NCBI GenBank assembly: GCA_014155875.1
Contig: JACEFZ010028322.1
Coordinates: 97,501 to 161,500, forward strand
Reading direction: 5' to 3'
DNA length: 64,000 bases
Source of the DNA: Cepaea nemoralis
Taxonomy: Eukaryota; Mollusca; Gastropoda; Stylommatophora; Helicidae
In this document: piece after piece, positions 31,467-42,479 of the stretch
Layout: each line of letters opens with the position of its first letter
Position numbering within the stretch: the stretch's first letter is position 1
Notes under the pieces: model-generated
What the model was told of the DNA's origin: nothing
The model's database searches: none
Seen by the model: only the letters and a program-made list of their open reading frames with translations
Position numbers and translations under genes: made by a program

Positions 31467-34400
31467 TGCAAGTCAAACACGCACAATGCTATTGACTACA
31501 GGGGAAAGTCAGGAGACACTCAATTCGTCGTGTGCTCAGGAAAACCTAAGGTGGAGCTCACCGAACAGGTCGAGGCCGAGGAAGAGACTCCAGACCAGGA
31601 AAAACCACCTGTAGTGGAATTGGTAGAGGTTAACGGTCGTCAAGTGGAGTGTTTATACGACACAGGACTGGACGGGGAGGCCGTGATTTCTGCGGATCTG
31701 GTACATCCAGAACAATTCACAGGTGAAACCTTGGATATACAGCCTGCACAGAAGAGTGCTGTAGTCATGAAGTTGCCCATTGCTAATGTGGAGATTCGGT
31801 CAAGGTACGTCACCGGCACCATCAAGGCCGCTGTATTGACCGATCCCATTTTTCCAGTCATCCTAGGTTGCCGGTATGTCTTTCTGGGAATGCCCAGGGA
31901 GCCAATTCATATGGGAGCAATGCAGACTCGCTCTCAGACGAAAACGGAAGAGGCAGACGCAATTGTGACTAACCCAATGCCGGGGGAGCTACGAACTGCC
32001 CAGAGTGAGGATGATACTTTACGTCCTTGCTACAAAAAGCTGCAGAAAAGTGCTGATCCACCAGGACGGGGGCAGTACTACATGAAGAATAGGATACTCT
32101 ACAGGAGAGCAGGAAGGGGAGACAACCTATACGGTCAGTTGGTCGTCCCGAAAGCTCACCGGTCCCAGATTCTTCATATGGGGCATACCATCTCCTTTAG
32201 CGGACACATGGGTATTGCCGCCACCATGCAGCGGATTTCCTGCCACTACTATTGGCCGGGAATGACAGATGATGTGCGTCGGTATGTGAAGTCATGCCCG
32301 GAGTGCCAGAGGGTGGCACCGAAACACTGGACAGCACCGGTGGTGTTGGGTGAGATGCCCATCATGAACTCTCCTTTCGAGAGGGTAGCCATCGATATCG
32401 CGGGTCCACTTCCAAGGACTAGGAAGAGGAACATGTATATACTCACAATGGTGGATTGCTGTACAATGTGGGGTGAGGCTATACCGTTGACCACGATTGA
32501 CTCGAAAAGAGTGGCGGACGCACTGATGGAGGCCTTTACCAGATTAGGCTTTCCGGATCAAATTCTGACGGACAATGGATCTCAGTTTTGTGGAAAACTC
32601 ATGGAGGAGGTATTTAGGGTGTTTCACTCTAACCACATACATACCAGCCCTTACCACCCTCAAGCCAATGGACAAGTAGAGCGTTTCAACGGCACGTTGA
32701 TGACAATGCTCAGGAAATTAGCGCAGGAAAAACCTGATAGGTGGGATGAATATATCCCAGAAGCACTCTTTGCCTATCGGGAAGTTCCTCATGGCTCAAC
32801 AGGACTACCACCCGCTACGTTGCTGTTTGGTCGTCCAATCAAAGGACGTTGGAAGCCATGTTGAGGAGTTGGACTGAAGAGGGGACGTCAGAAGAAGTGA
32901 TCTCATCCTATCAATACGTGGAGGAACTGAAAGAAAAACTCCATAAGGGATGGACTCTGGCAAATCAAAACTTGAAAAAGGCCAGGAAAAGACATGCGGC
33001 TTACTACAACCGTAGGTCTAAAGAAAGATCTCTAGAGGTGGGAGATAAAGTCTTGTTGCTACTCCCAACGGGAAACAACAAACTGGAGATAGGTTGGCAA
33101 GGACCATTTCCCGTGGAAAGGGTGATATCCAGAACCAACTATCAAATCCGGATCCGGGGAAAGTCGAAGATTTTCCATATCAATCTCTTGCGGAAATACG
33201 AAGAGAGACCCGGAGACAAGGCAGCTCACCTCATGGCAATGGCAGTTGCAGTGGAGACAGAAGTGGGAACCAGCGAGGGCAGGGAATATCCCTTGGAACA
33301 CCAGGAAACCTATAGGGATGTGCAAGTGAACCCTGATCTGACCTCCCAGGAGAGGGAAAGGATAACCCAGGTTCTCAAGTCTCATAAGGAGATACTGACT
33401 GATAAACCAGGACGAACGAGGTTGGTTGAGTTCGAGATGACTTTGACCACACAGGAGCCTGTTCGCCAAAAGGTTTACCCAGTGCCATTCTCTAAAGAAA
33501 AGGCCCTGGAGGAGGAAATACAGAAACTGCTGGAGGATGACGTGATTGCACCATCCACATCCCCATACAATGCAGGGGTAGTTTTGTTACGCAAACCAAG
33601 TGGAGAACACAGGTTGTGTATAGACTACCGACTGCTGAACAGTCACACACAATTTCAGGTGGAACCTTTGCCGAATCCAACTCAGCTATTCGCTAGGCTC
33701 CATAAGGCTCGGTACTTTTCAAAGGTGGATCTGAGTCGGGGGTACTATCAGATACCAGTCAAACCGGAGATTCGACCACTGTTAGCTTTTAGTACACCCA
33801 GTGGACACTACGAATTCAAGGTCATGCCCTTTGGACTCAGCAATGCACCTAGTGTGTTTACACGCATGATGAGGACTTTACTTGATCCTTTACAGGATCC
33901 GTCCATCATCTCATTCATGGATGATATTCTGATTTCCAGTGACAGCCTGGATGACCACTTACAATCCTTGGAGAGAGTGTTTAATAGACTCAAGGAAGCA
34001 GGGCTTACTGCTCGTCCAACCAAGTGCATGATTGGTTACCAGACTCTGGAATTTCTAGGTCACACCATCACTCCAGGACACATTGTTCCAGAAGAGAAGA
34101 ACCTGGAGAAAATCAGAAATGCACCTATGCCAAAAACGAAGAAGGATGTGCGATCTTTTCTCTCGTTGTGTGGGTTCTACCACAAATTTATCCCACATTT
34201 CACGGAATTGGGAGCTCCGTTGACGGAAACCTTGAAAAAGGGATTCCCGGATCAAATCATTTGGACACCAGAATGTGAGAATGCCTATAGTCAGTTAAAG
34301 GAGGCCTTGGTCAGCAAACCTGTATTACAGCTCCCTGACCTTTCCAAACCATTTGTGTTGAGAACAGATGCGAGTGAGATTGGAATTGGAGCCGCTTTGT

Positions 34401-34733
34401 TACAGGAAGGAAAAGACGATGCTTCGGTTTTGAAACCTGTAGCATACGCAAGTAAGAAACTTCTACAGGCGGAGAGGAATTATTCAACCGTCGAGAGAGA
34501 GTGCTTGTCCCTTGTATGGGCAGTGCAAAAATTTCAGCCATATTTGTATGGAGTTAAGTTTCGGGTCCAGTCGGATCATCAGCCCCTGATGTTCCTGGCT
34601 ACTTCTCAGAAGCTCAACGCACGTTTGATGCGGTGGTCGTTGTTACTTCAACCGTATAATTTCACAGTAGAGTACATTCCTGGGAAGGAAAATGTTCTTG
34701 TCAAGACACCCAGCTCCTGAAGAAGAGGAATGA
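31467..34733 (+). pseudogene. pol: Pol of element A: protease, integrase, RT, RNase H (multiple lesions)
   Basis: Open pieces at 31530-32864 and, shifted by one, 32849-34720. Domains in order: aspartic protease (YDTGLDGEAVI, near 31655), integrase H2C2 zinc finger (SFSGHMG ... CPECQ) and catalytic core (AIDIAGPL near 32393, LTDNGSQF near 32570, NGQVERFNG near 32675), GPF-type module, reverse transcriptase (CIDYRLLN, FMDD at 33913-33924), RNase H (RTDASEIGIG, VERECLSLVW, VQSDHQPL). Lesions relative to element B: a 1-base deletion near 32845 at the end of the integrase core and an 11-base deletion near 34696 that truncates the RNase H tail. Amino-acid identity to element B is very high by eye. 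Confidence 0.93.
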
Positions 34734-34780
34734 ATCATCTGGATTAAACTCATGGTGGAGAAGAGTGAGATGGACTACTC

Positions 34781-34797
34781 TCTTAAGAGGGGGCCTA
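34781..34797 (+). other. Polypurine tract of element A
   Basis: AAGAGGGGGCC immediately upstream of the 3' LTR; element B has AGGAGGGGGCC in the same place. Confidence 0.8.
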
Positions 34798-36454
34798 TGT
34801 CACGAGCTCGCCATGAGTTAACCAGATAATAATACCGACGTTTGCTTGGCGTATATTTTCTAGGCCACAACAGTCGTACTAACAGAGTAAACACAGCTGC
34901 ACGGGATACATCGGGTCAGCCCATATACACATTTGGCGGTGAGTGAGAAGGAAGGGATAAAACGCGTTGGCAGTTCATAACAGTTAAAATCACATATAAT
35001 TGGCCGCTCAGGATATGGAATGGTTCCGTTTGTCATCTATGGTTCCGGACATCAGACGGAATGGAGGTTTTGACTGTCAGCACATGACAGAAAGTTGAGG
35101 GTGTTATTGAAAACAGTGGAACACCTGCCGGACATGAACAACGTCACGTGCACAATGTAAGCTTGTTTGGAAAACCATGATTGGCAGCTTGGTATCGAAA
35201 CTCTTTGTTGGAACTCGACAGTAACTCTCTAGATTGTTTTGGATGTCAGAACCAGTGATGACAAATCTAACATTGAGGGAGCCGAGGGAGGATGGATCCC
35301 TGACAGGGGATGATCTGCCAATGTGCCACCTGTGTGGGGGCATAAAGGATAACGTCACGTGGCCAACTTTGGTAGTTTGCCATATAAACCCGAGTTGGGA
35401 CCAACTAGGGGGACTTGAAAATGCTCTAGTCGGAGTGCCAGGGCACTGCAGTGCTTAGTGGAAATAATATCTACCGTGTGTTAATTAGTGACTTAATTTT
35501 ACACGTGCCTATAATGGCAGATGTAGATATGATTGATAGGACTGCAGTAGTGCCATTTAAGGTTCCCTACCAGATCCAAGGAAACTCAACAAGTTTTTTG
35601 GGAAAAATCCAATCCCATTCGGAAGAACACCAGTTCAACAATCAATAAAGTTGCCTACAGAACGTAACTAAAGCTAGAAGGAAGTTGATTCACCAAAGAG
35701 AGTGATGCGTACTGATGCACCACACAGCATCAGACAGTAGTAACTAAATGAGAACAGTCTAATAGTTACCTAGTGTTATATAATCTCGTGTAATAGAACA
35801 CAAGACATTATACGTGAGGCTAGATAGACACGAGTGAGGATCAATCACATTAACAATTAACATTAATGACGGTGTACACACTACAAAGGACTTGTGCAGT
35901 TTTTTTTAAGGAACGATAGGAACGGACATTGTGTAGGGTGCAACCGGTCCATGATTAACTGTTAATACCACCGGTGTCTATTTCGGATGATCATGAAATT
36001 GGATTACCAGAGGTCTACAGAGGCAAAGCAGTATCCGGCAAGATGGTTTCGGCACGGGGTGAGATGTACATGTTCTGACGTAACGTGCTGTGGTCTATCC
36101 TTGCTGGGATCAGCTGACTGGGTTGTGGTCTGAGAGTCCGATTCTACACACTTTATAGAACACGTCACACATTTTCTTCACATACACGTCTCATATACGT
36201 TACACTTTTCTTTTAATAAATTATCTTTATTAATTTTTAGAAGCAAGAGTTGTTGAGTATGTTGCGTTGGGGAAGTATGAGAAGGGGGCATAGTACGACA
36301 GTGAGAGAGTGATAGGAAAAGGTGTCCATAGGCTGATGGAGTGTGTTGTACGGAAGCTGGTGGATTCTCCAGAATATTGAGAGGGAAAAAATATTATAAT
36401 GTGGGTGTCGGCTCTCTTCACTCTAGGGACGACACTGTAAAGGAGGACACGACA
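34798..36454 (+). repeat. 3' LTR of element A
   Basis: 1657 bp, nearly identical to the 5' LTR: five substitutions and one A-run length difference noted. Followed directly by the target duplication. Confidence 0.95.
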
Positions 36455-36459
36455 CCTAC
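36455..36459. repeat. Target site duplication CCTAC (right)
   Basis: Matches 28079-28083. The following CCTACATACATACTCTCT continues the motif found between exon-3-tail copies at 27810-27825 and 27945-27960, so the insertion target was the array itself. Confidence 0.95.
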
Positions 36460-36463
36460 ATAC

Positions 36464-36465
<2 letters not shown>

Positions 36466-36529
<64 letters not shown>

Positions 36530-36961
36530 GCCCTATCTCACACACACTCACTCTCTCTCTTTCTCATATACTCTCTCTCTCTCTCACACACACACTCTGA
36601 CACACACACTCTCTCTTTCACACATACACACACACACATAAACACTTTCCTGTCATCTGTCACTCACCTGTACACTGTGTGTTGGCCTGCTTGCTCTCAT
36701 ACACTGGGCCTGTCTCTCTCTCTATCTCACACACACACACTCTATCTCACACACACACACACACTGTCACACACACACACTCTCTCTCAAACACACACAC
36801 TCTCTCTCAAACACACACACTCTCTCTCTCTCTCAAACACACACACACTCTCTCTCTCTCTCAAACACACACACACACTCTCTCTCTCTCTTTCTCTCAA
36901 ACACACTCACTCTCTCACCCACACACACACACTCTCTCTCTCTCTCTCTCTCAAACACACA

Positions 36962-37005
<44 letters not shown>

Positions 37006-37018
37006 CCTGTCATCTGTG
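36466..37018. repeat. (CT)n/(CA)n tract with one Eph exon-3-tail copy
   Basis: Compound CT and CACA repeats. At 36646-36712 lies a copy of the exon-3 3' end with a canonical donor: CTGTCATCTGTCACTCACC, TGTACACTGTGTGTTGGCC. The true exon end follows at 37025. Confidence 0.92.
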
Positions 37019-37024
37019 ACTCAC

Positions 37025-37385
37025 CTGTACACTGCGTGCCCGCCTGGTTGCCCTCATACCCCGGGTCGCAAACACACTCGCCCTTGGGGTCATCAAACCA
37101 GACCCCGTCGTTCCTGCACGGGTAGGACAGCGGGGATCGCTGGGAGGCGTGGTCCACACAGACCCCCTTCTTCTCCACCAGCGAGTAGGTCCGGTCCCCC
37201 GTGGGGGTCTCCTCGAAGAAAGCGAAGTTTTTGGTGATGTTGGGGCAGGTGATGTAGTAGACTCGAACCCGGACCAGCGTCACACAGGCCCCTTCGTCCT
37301 GGATGGCGAAGTAGACCCCACGTGGACCTTGGGGAGTCAGGGCGATCTGGCGGGTTTCTGTGTTGAATTCTTTCTCGCTGTAATC
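37025..37385 (-). CDS. Eph: Eph receptor, end of ligand-binding domain and start of cysteine-rich region (exon 3)
   Basis: 361-nt exon. The acceptor AG is at 37386-37387 (CTCCCCCAG) and the donor GTGAGT at 37019-37024. Phase is 0 in and 1 out. It encodes DYSEKEFNTETRQIALT, then GVYFAIQDEGACVTLVRVRV and YYITCPNITKNFAFF. The F.A.QD.GAC..L..VRV.Y..CP signature is one of the most conserved Eph ligand-binding-domain stretches. Then SLVEKKGVCVDHA and CRNDGVWFDDPKGECVCDPG give the first cysteine-rich block, matching the family order. No lesion is visible. Its last ~40 bases plus donor are duplicated at least four times in the downstream intron. Confidence 0.95.
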
Positions 37386-37389
37386 CTGG

Positions 37390-37830
37390 GGGAGACAGTT
37401 TGTGGGCCTGTTATATCACAGTGACAGAATGGGTGACAGATTGTGTGACAGACTGGGGGACAGTGAGTGACAGAACAGATAGTGTGACAGACTGGGTGGC
37501 AGACTGGATGACAGATTGTGTGACAGACTGGGTGACACCGAGTTATAGACGGGGTGACAGCGAGTGACAGAATGGGTGACAGATTGTGTGACAGAGTGGG
37601 TGACACCGAGTTATAGACTGGGTGACAGCGGGTGACAGACTGGGTGACAGCGAGTGATAGACTGGGTGACAGCGAGTGACAGACTGGGTGACAGCGAGTG
37701 ATAGAGTGAGTGGCAGATTGAGTGACAGATTGTGTGACACAGCGAGTGACAGTCTCAGATAGCGATAGGAAGGGAGAGAATGTTTGTGGGGTGTATAACG
37801 TCACGGTGACAGACTAAGTGACACAGTGAA
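37390..37830. repeat. TGACAG-based tandem array next to the exon 3 acceptor
   Basis: Units such as TGACAGACTGGGTGACAGCG AG (about 19-38 bp). The array starts 10-20 bases upstream of the acceptor. GTTTGTGGG..TATA(T/A)CAC..TGACAG near 37399 recurs at about 37790, so intron sequence next to the acceptor was duplicated. Confidence 0.85.
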
Positions 37831-37989
37831 TGACAGACTGAGTGACAAAGTCTCAGTCACAGAGAGTGACAGACTGAGTGAAAAAGTCTCAGTCACAGAG
37901 AGTGACAGAGACAGAAATAGAGGAAGAGACAGCGAAATAACAGACATGATGTCAGAGGGGCATTTGATGAGTAAAGAGAGGGGGGGGGG

Positions 37990-38040
<51 letters not shown>

Positions 38041-38515
38041 GGGGGGCGAGATGAACAGACAGACGGAGAGAACGAGAGAGATAACAAACACACAGTGACA
38101 GGTGGGGAAGAAAAAGACAGAGTAAAATAAACAGACGGAACGTGAACCAGGGAGGAGAAACGGAGGCAAGAGACACATATAAGCAGTCAAGTTGTGCCGA
38201 GGAGAGAAGAGCAAATCATGGATAACAAATGAGGTAGATATACACAGACAGAGATGTACAATACGCCAGACGTTGCGATAACAAGTAGAGGAGACAGACA
38301 ACAACACAACCACACAACAGACAAAAACACAAAAGAGAAAGACATCTAGAATGGATATACTCATCTAAACAGCTATAGAAATGAAAGATACACGAAACAC
38401 AAAATGGAGAAGAGAGGGATATAAAACTGATAATGAGAGGAGGAGAAAGATTCGGTGAGAAAGACAGAGTGAAAGAAAGAAATGTGAAGGACAGAAAGAA
38501 AGAGGTGACGATAAT
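37831..38515. other. Intron 2-3, GA-rich
   Basis: G-run and (GA)n at about 37980-38040, then A/G-rich unique sequence. No coding feature. Confidence 0.5.
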
Positions 38516-38676
38516 CAGACAGACAGAAAGACAGACAGTCAGACAGAGGGAGAGAAACAGAAGGAGAGAGACATGTGCCCTGTTTTACTGATACCTAAAC
38601 GATCTCTAAAAAGAAGACGCAGCAGTAGAAAGAAAGACAGACAGAAACAAAGAAAGAAGGAGATGAAGACATACAT

Positions 38677-38771
<95 letters not shown>

Positions 38772-38772
38772 A
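38516..38772. repeat. (GACA)n tetranucleotide array
   Basis: Diffuse CAGA/GACA at 38516-38670, nearly perfect from 38677 to 38770. Confidence 0.92.
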
Positions 38773-38984
38773 AACGAAGAAAGAAAGACAGAAAGAAATA
38801 CAGAAATAAGGAAAGAAAGAAGAACAAAAACAAGAAAAGAAGACCATGATATGTTGAAGATGAAGAATGAAAGGCTGAATGAACAACAGTAAAACAGAAA
38901 GTCAAGAATGAACATTAACAAGAAAAGACACTGAACCCAAGAATTCACAACACGAGCAACCACTGAGGCAGACAGGCAACTGAC

Positions 38985-39162
38985 CACGAAGAGTTTGTCC
39001 GCGGCTATCTTGTCCACTTTGTTGTAGGTGATCGTGTCCCAGGACGGTCTCATGGCGTTGGCGAAGTCCGAGTCGGCCTCGAAGTAGAAGAGGTTGAATG
39101 TTTCCTTGCACTGCTGCAGGTTGGAGGAGTCGATGATACGGGAACATTTCCTCATAGTGAAC
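38985..39162 (-). CDS. Eph: Eph receptor, middle of ligand-binding domain (exon 2)
   Basis: 178-nt exon. The acceptor AG is at 39163-39164 (TATTTCAG) and the donor GTCAGT at 38979-38984. It enters in phase 2 and leaves in phase 0. It encodes FTMRKCSRIIDSS, QQCKETFNLFYFEADSDF and NKVDKIAADKLFV. The FT.R.C, CKETFNL.Y.E.D and KIDTIAAD-type blocks are core Eph ligand-binding-domain motifs in the expected order. The split codon with exon 1 gives Thr (HIDLT-FTMRK), as expected. Its acceptor region is the seed of an adjoining 46-bp minisatellite. Confidence 0.95.
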
Positions 39163-39164
39163 CT

Positions 39165-40020
39165 GAAATATGTCTGGCCACTCGTATACTCGTGCAATCA
39201 TACACAACCTGAAGTATGCCCAATCACTCGTATAATCGTACAATCATACACAACCTGAAGTATGCCCAATCACTCATATAATCGTACAATCATACACAAC
39301 CTGAAGTATGCCCAATCACTCATATAATCCTACAATCATACACAACCTGAAGTATGTCCAATCACTTGTATAATCATACAATCATACACAACCTGAAGTA
39401 TGTCCAATCACTCGTGTAATCATACAATCATACACAACCTGAAGTATGTCCAATCACTCGTATAATCGTACAATCATACACAACCTGAAGTATGTCCAAT
39501 CACTCGTGTAATCATACAATCATACACAACCTGAAGTATGCCCAATCACTCGTATAATCCTACAATCATACACAACCTGAAGTATGTCCAATCACTCGTG
39601 TAATCATACAATCATACACAACCTGAAGTATGCCCAATCACTCGTGTAATCATACAATCATACACAACCTGAAGTATGTCCAATCACTCGTGTAATCATA
39701 CAATCATACACAACCTGAAGTATGCCCAATCACTCGTGTAATCATACAATCATACACAACCTGAAGTATGCCCAATCACTCATATAATCCTACAATCATA
39801 CACAACATGAAGTATGTCCAATCACTCGTGTAATCATACAATCATACACAACCTGAAGTATGTCCAATCACTCGTGTAATCATACAATCATACACAACCT
39901 GAAGTATGCCCAATCACTCATATAATCCTACAATCATACACAACCTGAAGTATGCCCAATCACTCGTGTAATCGTACAATCATACACAACCTGAAGTATG
40001 CCCAATCACTCGTGTAATGG
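39165..40020. repeat. 46-bp minisatellite carrying copies of the exon 2 acceptor region
   Basis: About 18 copies of AACCTGAAGTATG(T/C)CCAATC ACTCGTGTAATCATACAATC ATACAC. On the minus strand each copy reads GGACATACTTCAG-GTT, close to the true acceptor GACATATTTCAG-GTTCAC. One copy near 39806 has lost the AG. Confidence 0.92.
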
Positions 40021-40152
40021 TATCTGAGTGTATTTGTGGTAAGTTATCTGTCTCACATTCCGCCCATATATATGTCACTATGTAACATAAACTGCTATCT
40101 CCTCCCTCAGTCACGTCACATGTGCACACGCATACACACACACACAAACACG

Positions 40153-40183
<31 letters not shown>

Positions 40184-40440
40184 CACCCCACCTAAATGAA
40201 GTCCATATGTGGCAACCATTCTCACTTCCACACTGAAGTTAAATCGATATGAAGCAACCGTTCTCCATTCTACACTAATCTTACATCTCCACGAAGCATC
40301 AACTCTCTCGACTCACACCTAAGTTAAATGTACCCGTAGCTAGTTGCCTTAATCTTTGTTCCCTTGCCCTAGATAAACGTCATATCTACATGTAGTAAAA
40401 TGACCTTAGCTTACTCCCACGTAAGTTCTACGTGTGGTCA
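40021..40440. repeat. Degenerate intronic repeats and (CA)n
   Basis: (CA)n-(TA)n at about 40130-40182, then four to five very diverged units of about 42 bp (TAAGTTAAATC..ATGAAGCAAC) that resemble the 41-bp array to the right. Confidence 0.6.
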
Positions 40441-40986
40441 GTCAGTCACGACCCTGGCGTCCACCTGTACTTAATGAGATCGATGTGCAGCGAAGTGATC
40501 ACCGCCCTCTCCCACATAAATTCTATATGTAGCCAGTCGATCACTACCTCTCCCACATAAGTTCTATATGTAGCCAATCGATCACTACCTCTCCCACATA
40601 AATTCTATATGTAGCCAGTCGATCACTACCTCTCCCACATAAGTTCTATATGTAGCCAGTCGATCACTACCTCTCCCACATAAGTTCTATATGTAGCCAA
40701 TCGATCACTACCTCTCCCACATAAATTCTATATGTAGCCAGTCGATCACTACCTCTCCCACATAAGTTCTATATGTAGCCAGTCGATCACTACCTCTCCC
40801 ACATAAGTTCTATATGTAGCCAATCGATCACTACCTCTCCCACATAAGTTCTATATGTAGCCAATCGATCACTACCTCTCCCACATAAGTTCTATATGTA
40901 GCCAATCGATCACTACCTCTCCCACATAAGTTCTATATGTAGCCAATCGATCACTACCTCCCCTACGTAAGTTCCCCCTGTAGCCA
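40441..40986. repeat. 41-bp array with a decayed copy of the exon 1 donor
   Basis: About 12 copies of TCGATCACTACCTCTCCCAC ATAAGTTCTATATGTAGCCA A. The left edge (40444-40493) repeats the 3' end of exon 1 with its donor region: GAGATCGATGTGCAGCGA is kept, but the donor ACGTAAGT is changed to ATTAAGT (minus strand). Confidence 0.9.
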
Positions 40987-41019
40987 GTCGATCACGACCC
41001 GGCGTCCAGCTGGACTTAC

Positions 41020-41168
41020 GTGAGATCGATGTGCAGCGAGTTGGCCCCGGCTCGGTCCACGTAGGGCAGTCTCAGCCAGTTGTCCACGTTAGAGGTCTTG
41101 ACGTAGCAGGACGAGTATGTCCTCAGCGGCTCCGAGAAACCCTCCATGTTGACGGTGGCTTCCATCCA
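41020..41168 (-). CDS. Eph: Eph receptor, N-terminal part of ligand-binding domain (exon 1 of those seen)
   Basis: 149-nt exon. The acceptor AG is at 41169-41170 (GTCCCCAG) and the donor GTAAGT at 41014-41019. Phase is 0 in and 2 out. It encodes WMEATVNMEGFSEPLRTYSS and CYVKTSNVDNWLRLPYVDRA. The RTY..C and NWLR......R.GA..L.I.L blocks match the start of the Eph ligand-binding jellyroll, which contacts ephrin. Upstream exons for the signal peptide and first strand were not found between 41.2 and 64.0 kb. This exon begins internally, so its lower limit is set by splice sites and not by an ATG. Confidence 0.92.
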
Positions 41169-41170
41169 CT

Positions 41171-42475
41171 GGGGACACAAGCAAATAGACACATGAGTTG
41201 GGGGTAACACATCAACAAGCTTGGTACAACACAAGCAGACACATGACTACACAAGGCACCAGTTGGAGCAACACATCAACAAGCTGGGTACAATACATGA
41301 CCACACAAGGCACCAGTTGGAGCAACACATCAACAAGCTGGGTACAATACATGACCACACAAGGCATCAGTTGGGGCAACACATCAACAAGCTTGGTACA
41401 ACACAAGCAGACACATGACTACACAAGGTACCAGTTGGGGTAACACATCAACAACCTGGGTACAATACATGACCACACAAGGCATCAGTTGGGGCAACAC
41501 ATCAACAAGCTTGGTACAACACAAGCAGACACATGAGCACACAAGGCACCAGTTGGGGTAACACATCAACAAGCTTGGTACAACAGAAGCAGACACATGA
41601 CCACACAAGGCACCAGTTGGGGCAACACATCAACAAGCTGGGTACAATACATGACCACACAAGGCACCAGTTGGAGCAACACATCAACAAGCTGGGTACA
41701 ATACATGACCACACAAGGCATCAGTTGGGGCAACACATCAACAAGCTTGGTACAACACAAGCAGACACATGACTACACAAGGTACCAGTTGGGGTAACAC
41801 ATCAACAACCTGGGTACAATACATGACCACACAAGACACCAGTTGGAGTAACACATCAACAAGCTTGGTACAACACAAGCAGACACATGACTACACAAGG
41901 TACCAGTTGGCGTAACACATCAACAAGCTGGGTACAACAGAAGCAGATACATGACCACACAAGGCACCAATTGGGGCAACACATCAACAAGCTTGGTACA
42001 CCAGAAGCAGACACATGACCACACAAGGCACCAGTTGGGGCAACACATCAACAAGGTGGGCACAATACATGACCACACAAGGCATCAGTTGGGGCAACAC
42101 ATCAACAAGCTTGGTACAACACAAGCAGACACATGAGTTGGGGTAACACATCAACAAGCTTTGTACAACACAAGCAGACACATGAGTTGGGGTAACACAT
42201 CAACAAGCTTGGTACAACACAAGCAGACACATGAGTTGGGGTAACACATCAACAAGCTTTGTACAACACAAGCAGACACATGAGTTGGGGTAACACATCA
42301 ACAAGCTTGGTACAACACAAGGAGATACATGACCACACAAGGTACCAGTTGGTGCAACACATCAACAAGCTGGGTACAACACAAGCAGATACATGACTAC
42401 ACAAGGTACCAGGTGGTGCAACACATCAACAAACTGGGTACAACACAAGCAGATACATGACCACACACGTTCTTT
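41171..42475. repeat. Minisatellite adjoining the exon 1 acceptor
   Basis: Units CAACACATCAACAAGC(T)TGG GTACAA plus either CACAAGCAGACACATGAG or TACATGACCACACAAGGCA CCAGTTGG. Total about 1.3 kb with a higher-order repeat (41210-41440 recurs at 41560-41800). The intron sequence touching the acceptor, ACACAAGCAAATAGACACAT GAGTTGGGG, is itself a diverged unit. Confidence 0.92.
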
Positions 42476-42479
42476 AATG

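Larger units (their letters stand above)
28084..36454 (+). mobile_element. LTR retrotransposon A, Ty3/gypsy-like with copia-like pol order (8371 bp)
   Basis: Complete insertion with LTRs of 1658 and 1657 bp, a 5-bp duplication CCTAC, a proline-tRNA-like primer site, a polypurine tract and one gag-pol region. Domain order is Gag with zinc knuckle, protease, integrase, GPY-like module, reverse transcriptase, RNase H. It sits in antisense orientation in Eph intron 3-4, within the exon-3-tail array. The LTRs differ at about six positions by eye (roughly 0.4 percent), so insertion is recent. At least one stop, one 1-base deletion, one 11-base deletion and a damaged primer site make this copy non-autonomous. 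Confidence 0.95.

Noticed and set aside
37390..37830. Copies of exon 3 coding sequence upstream of its acceptor
   Set aside because: Only intron sequence next to the acceptor is repeated; no exon bases were found in the TGACAG array.
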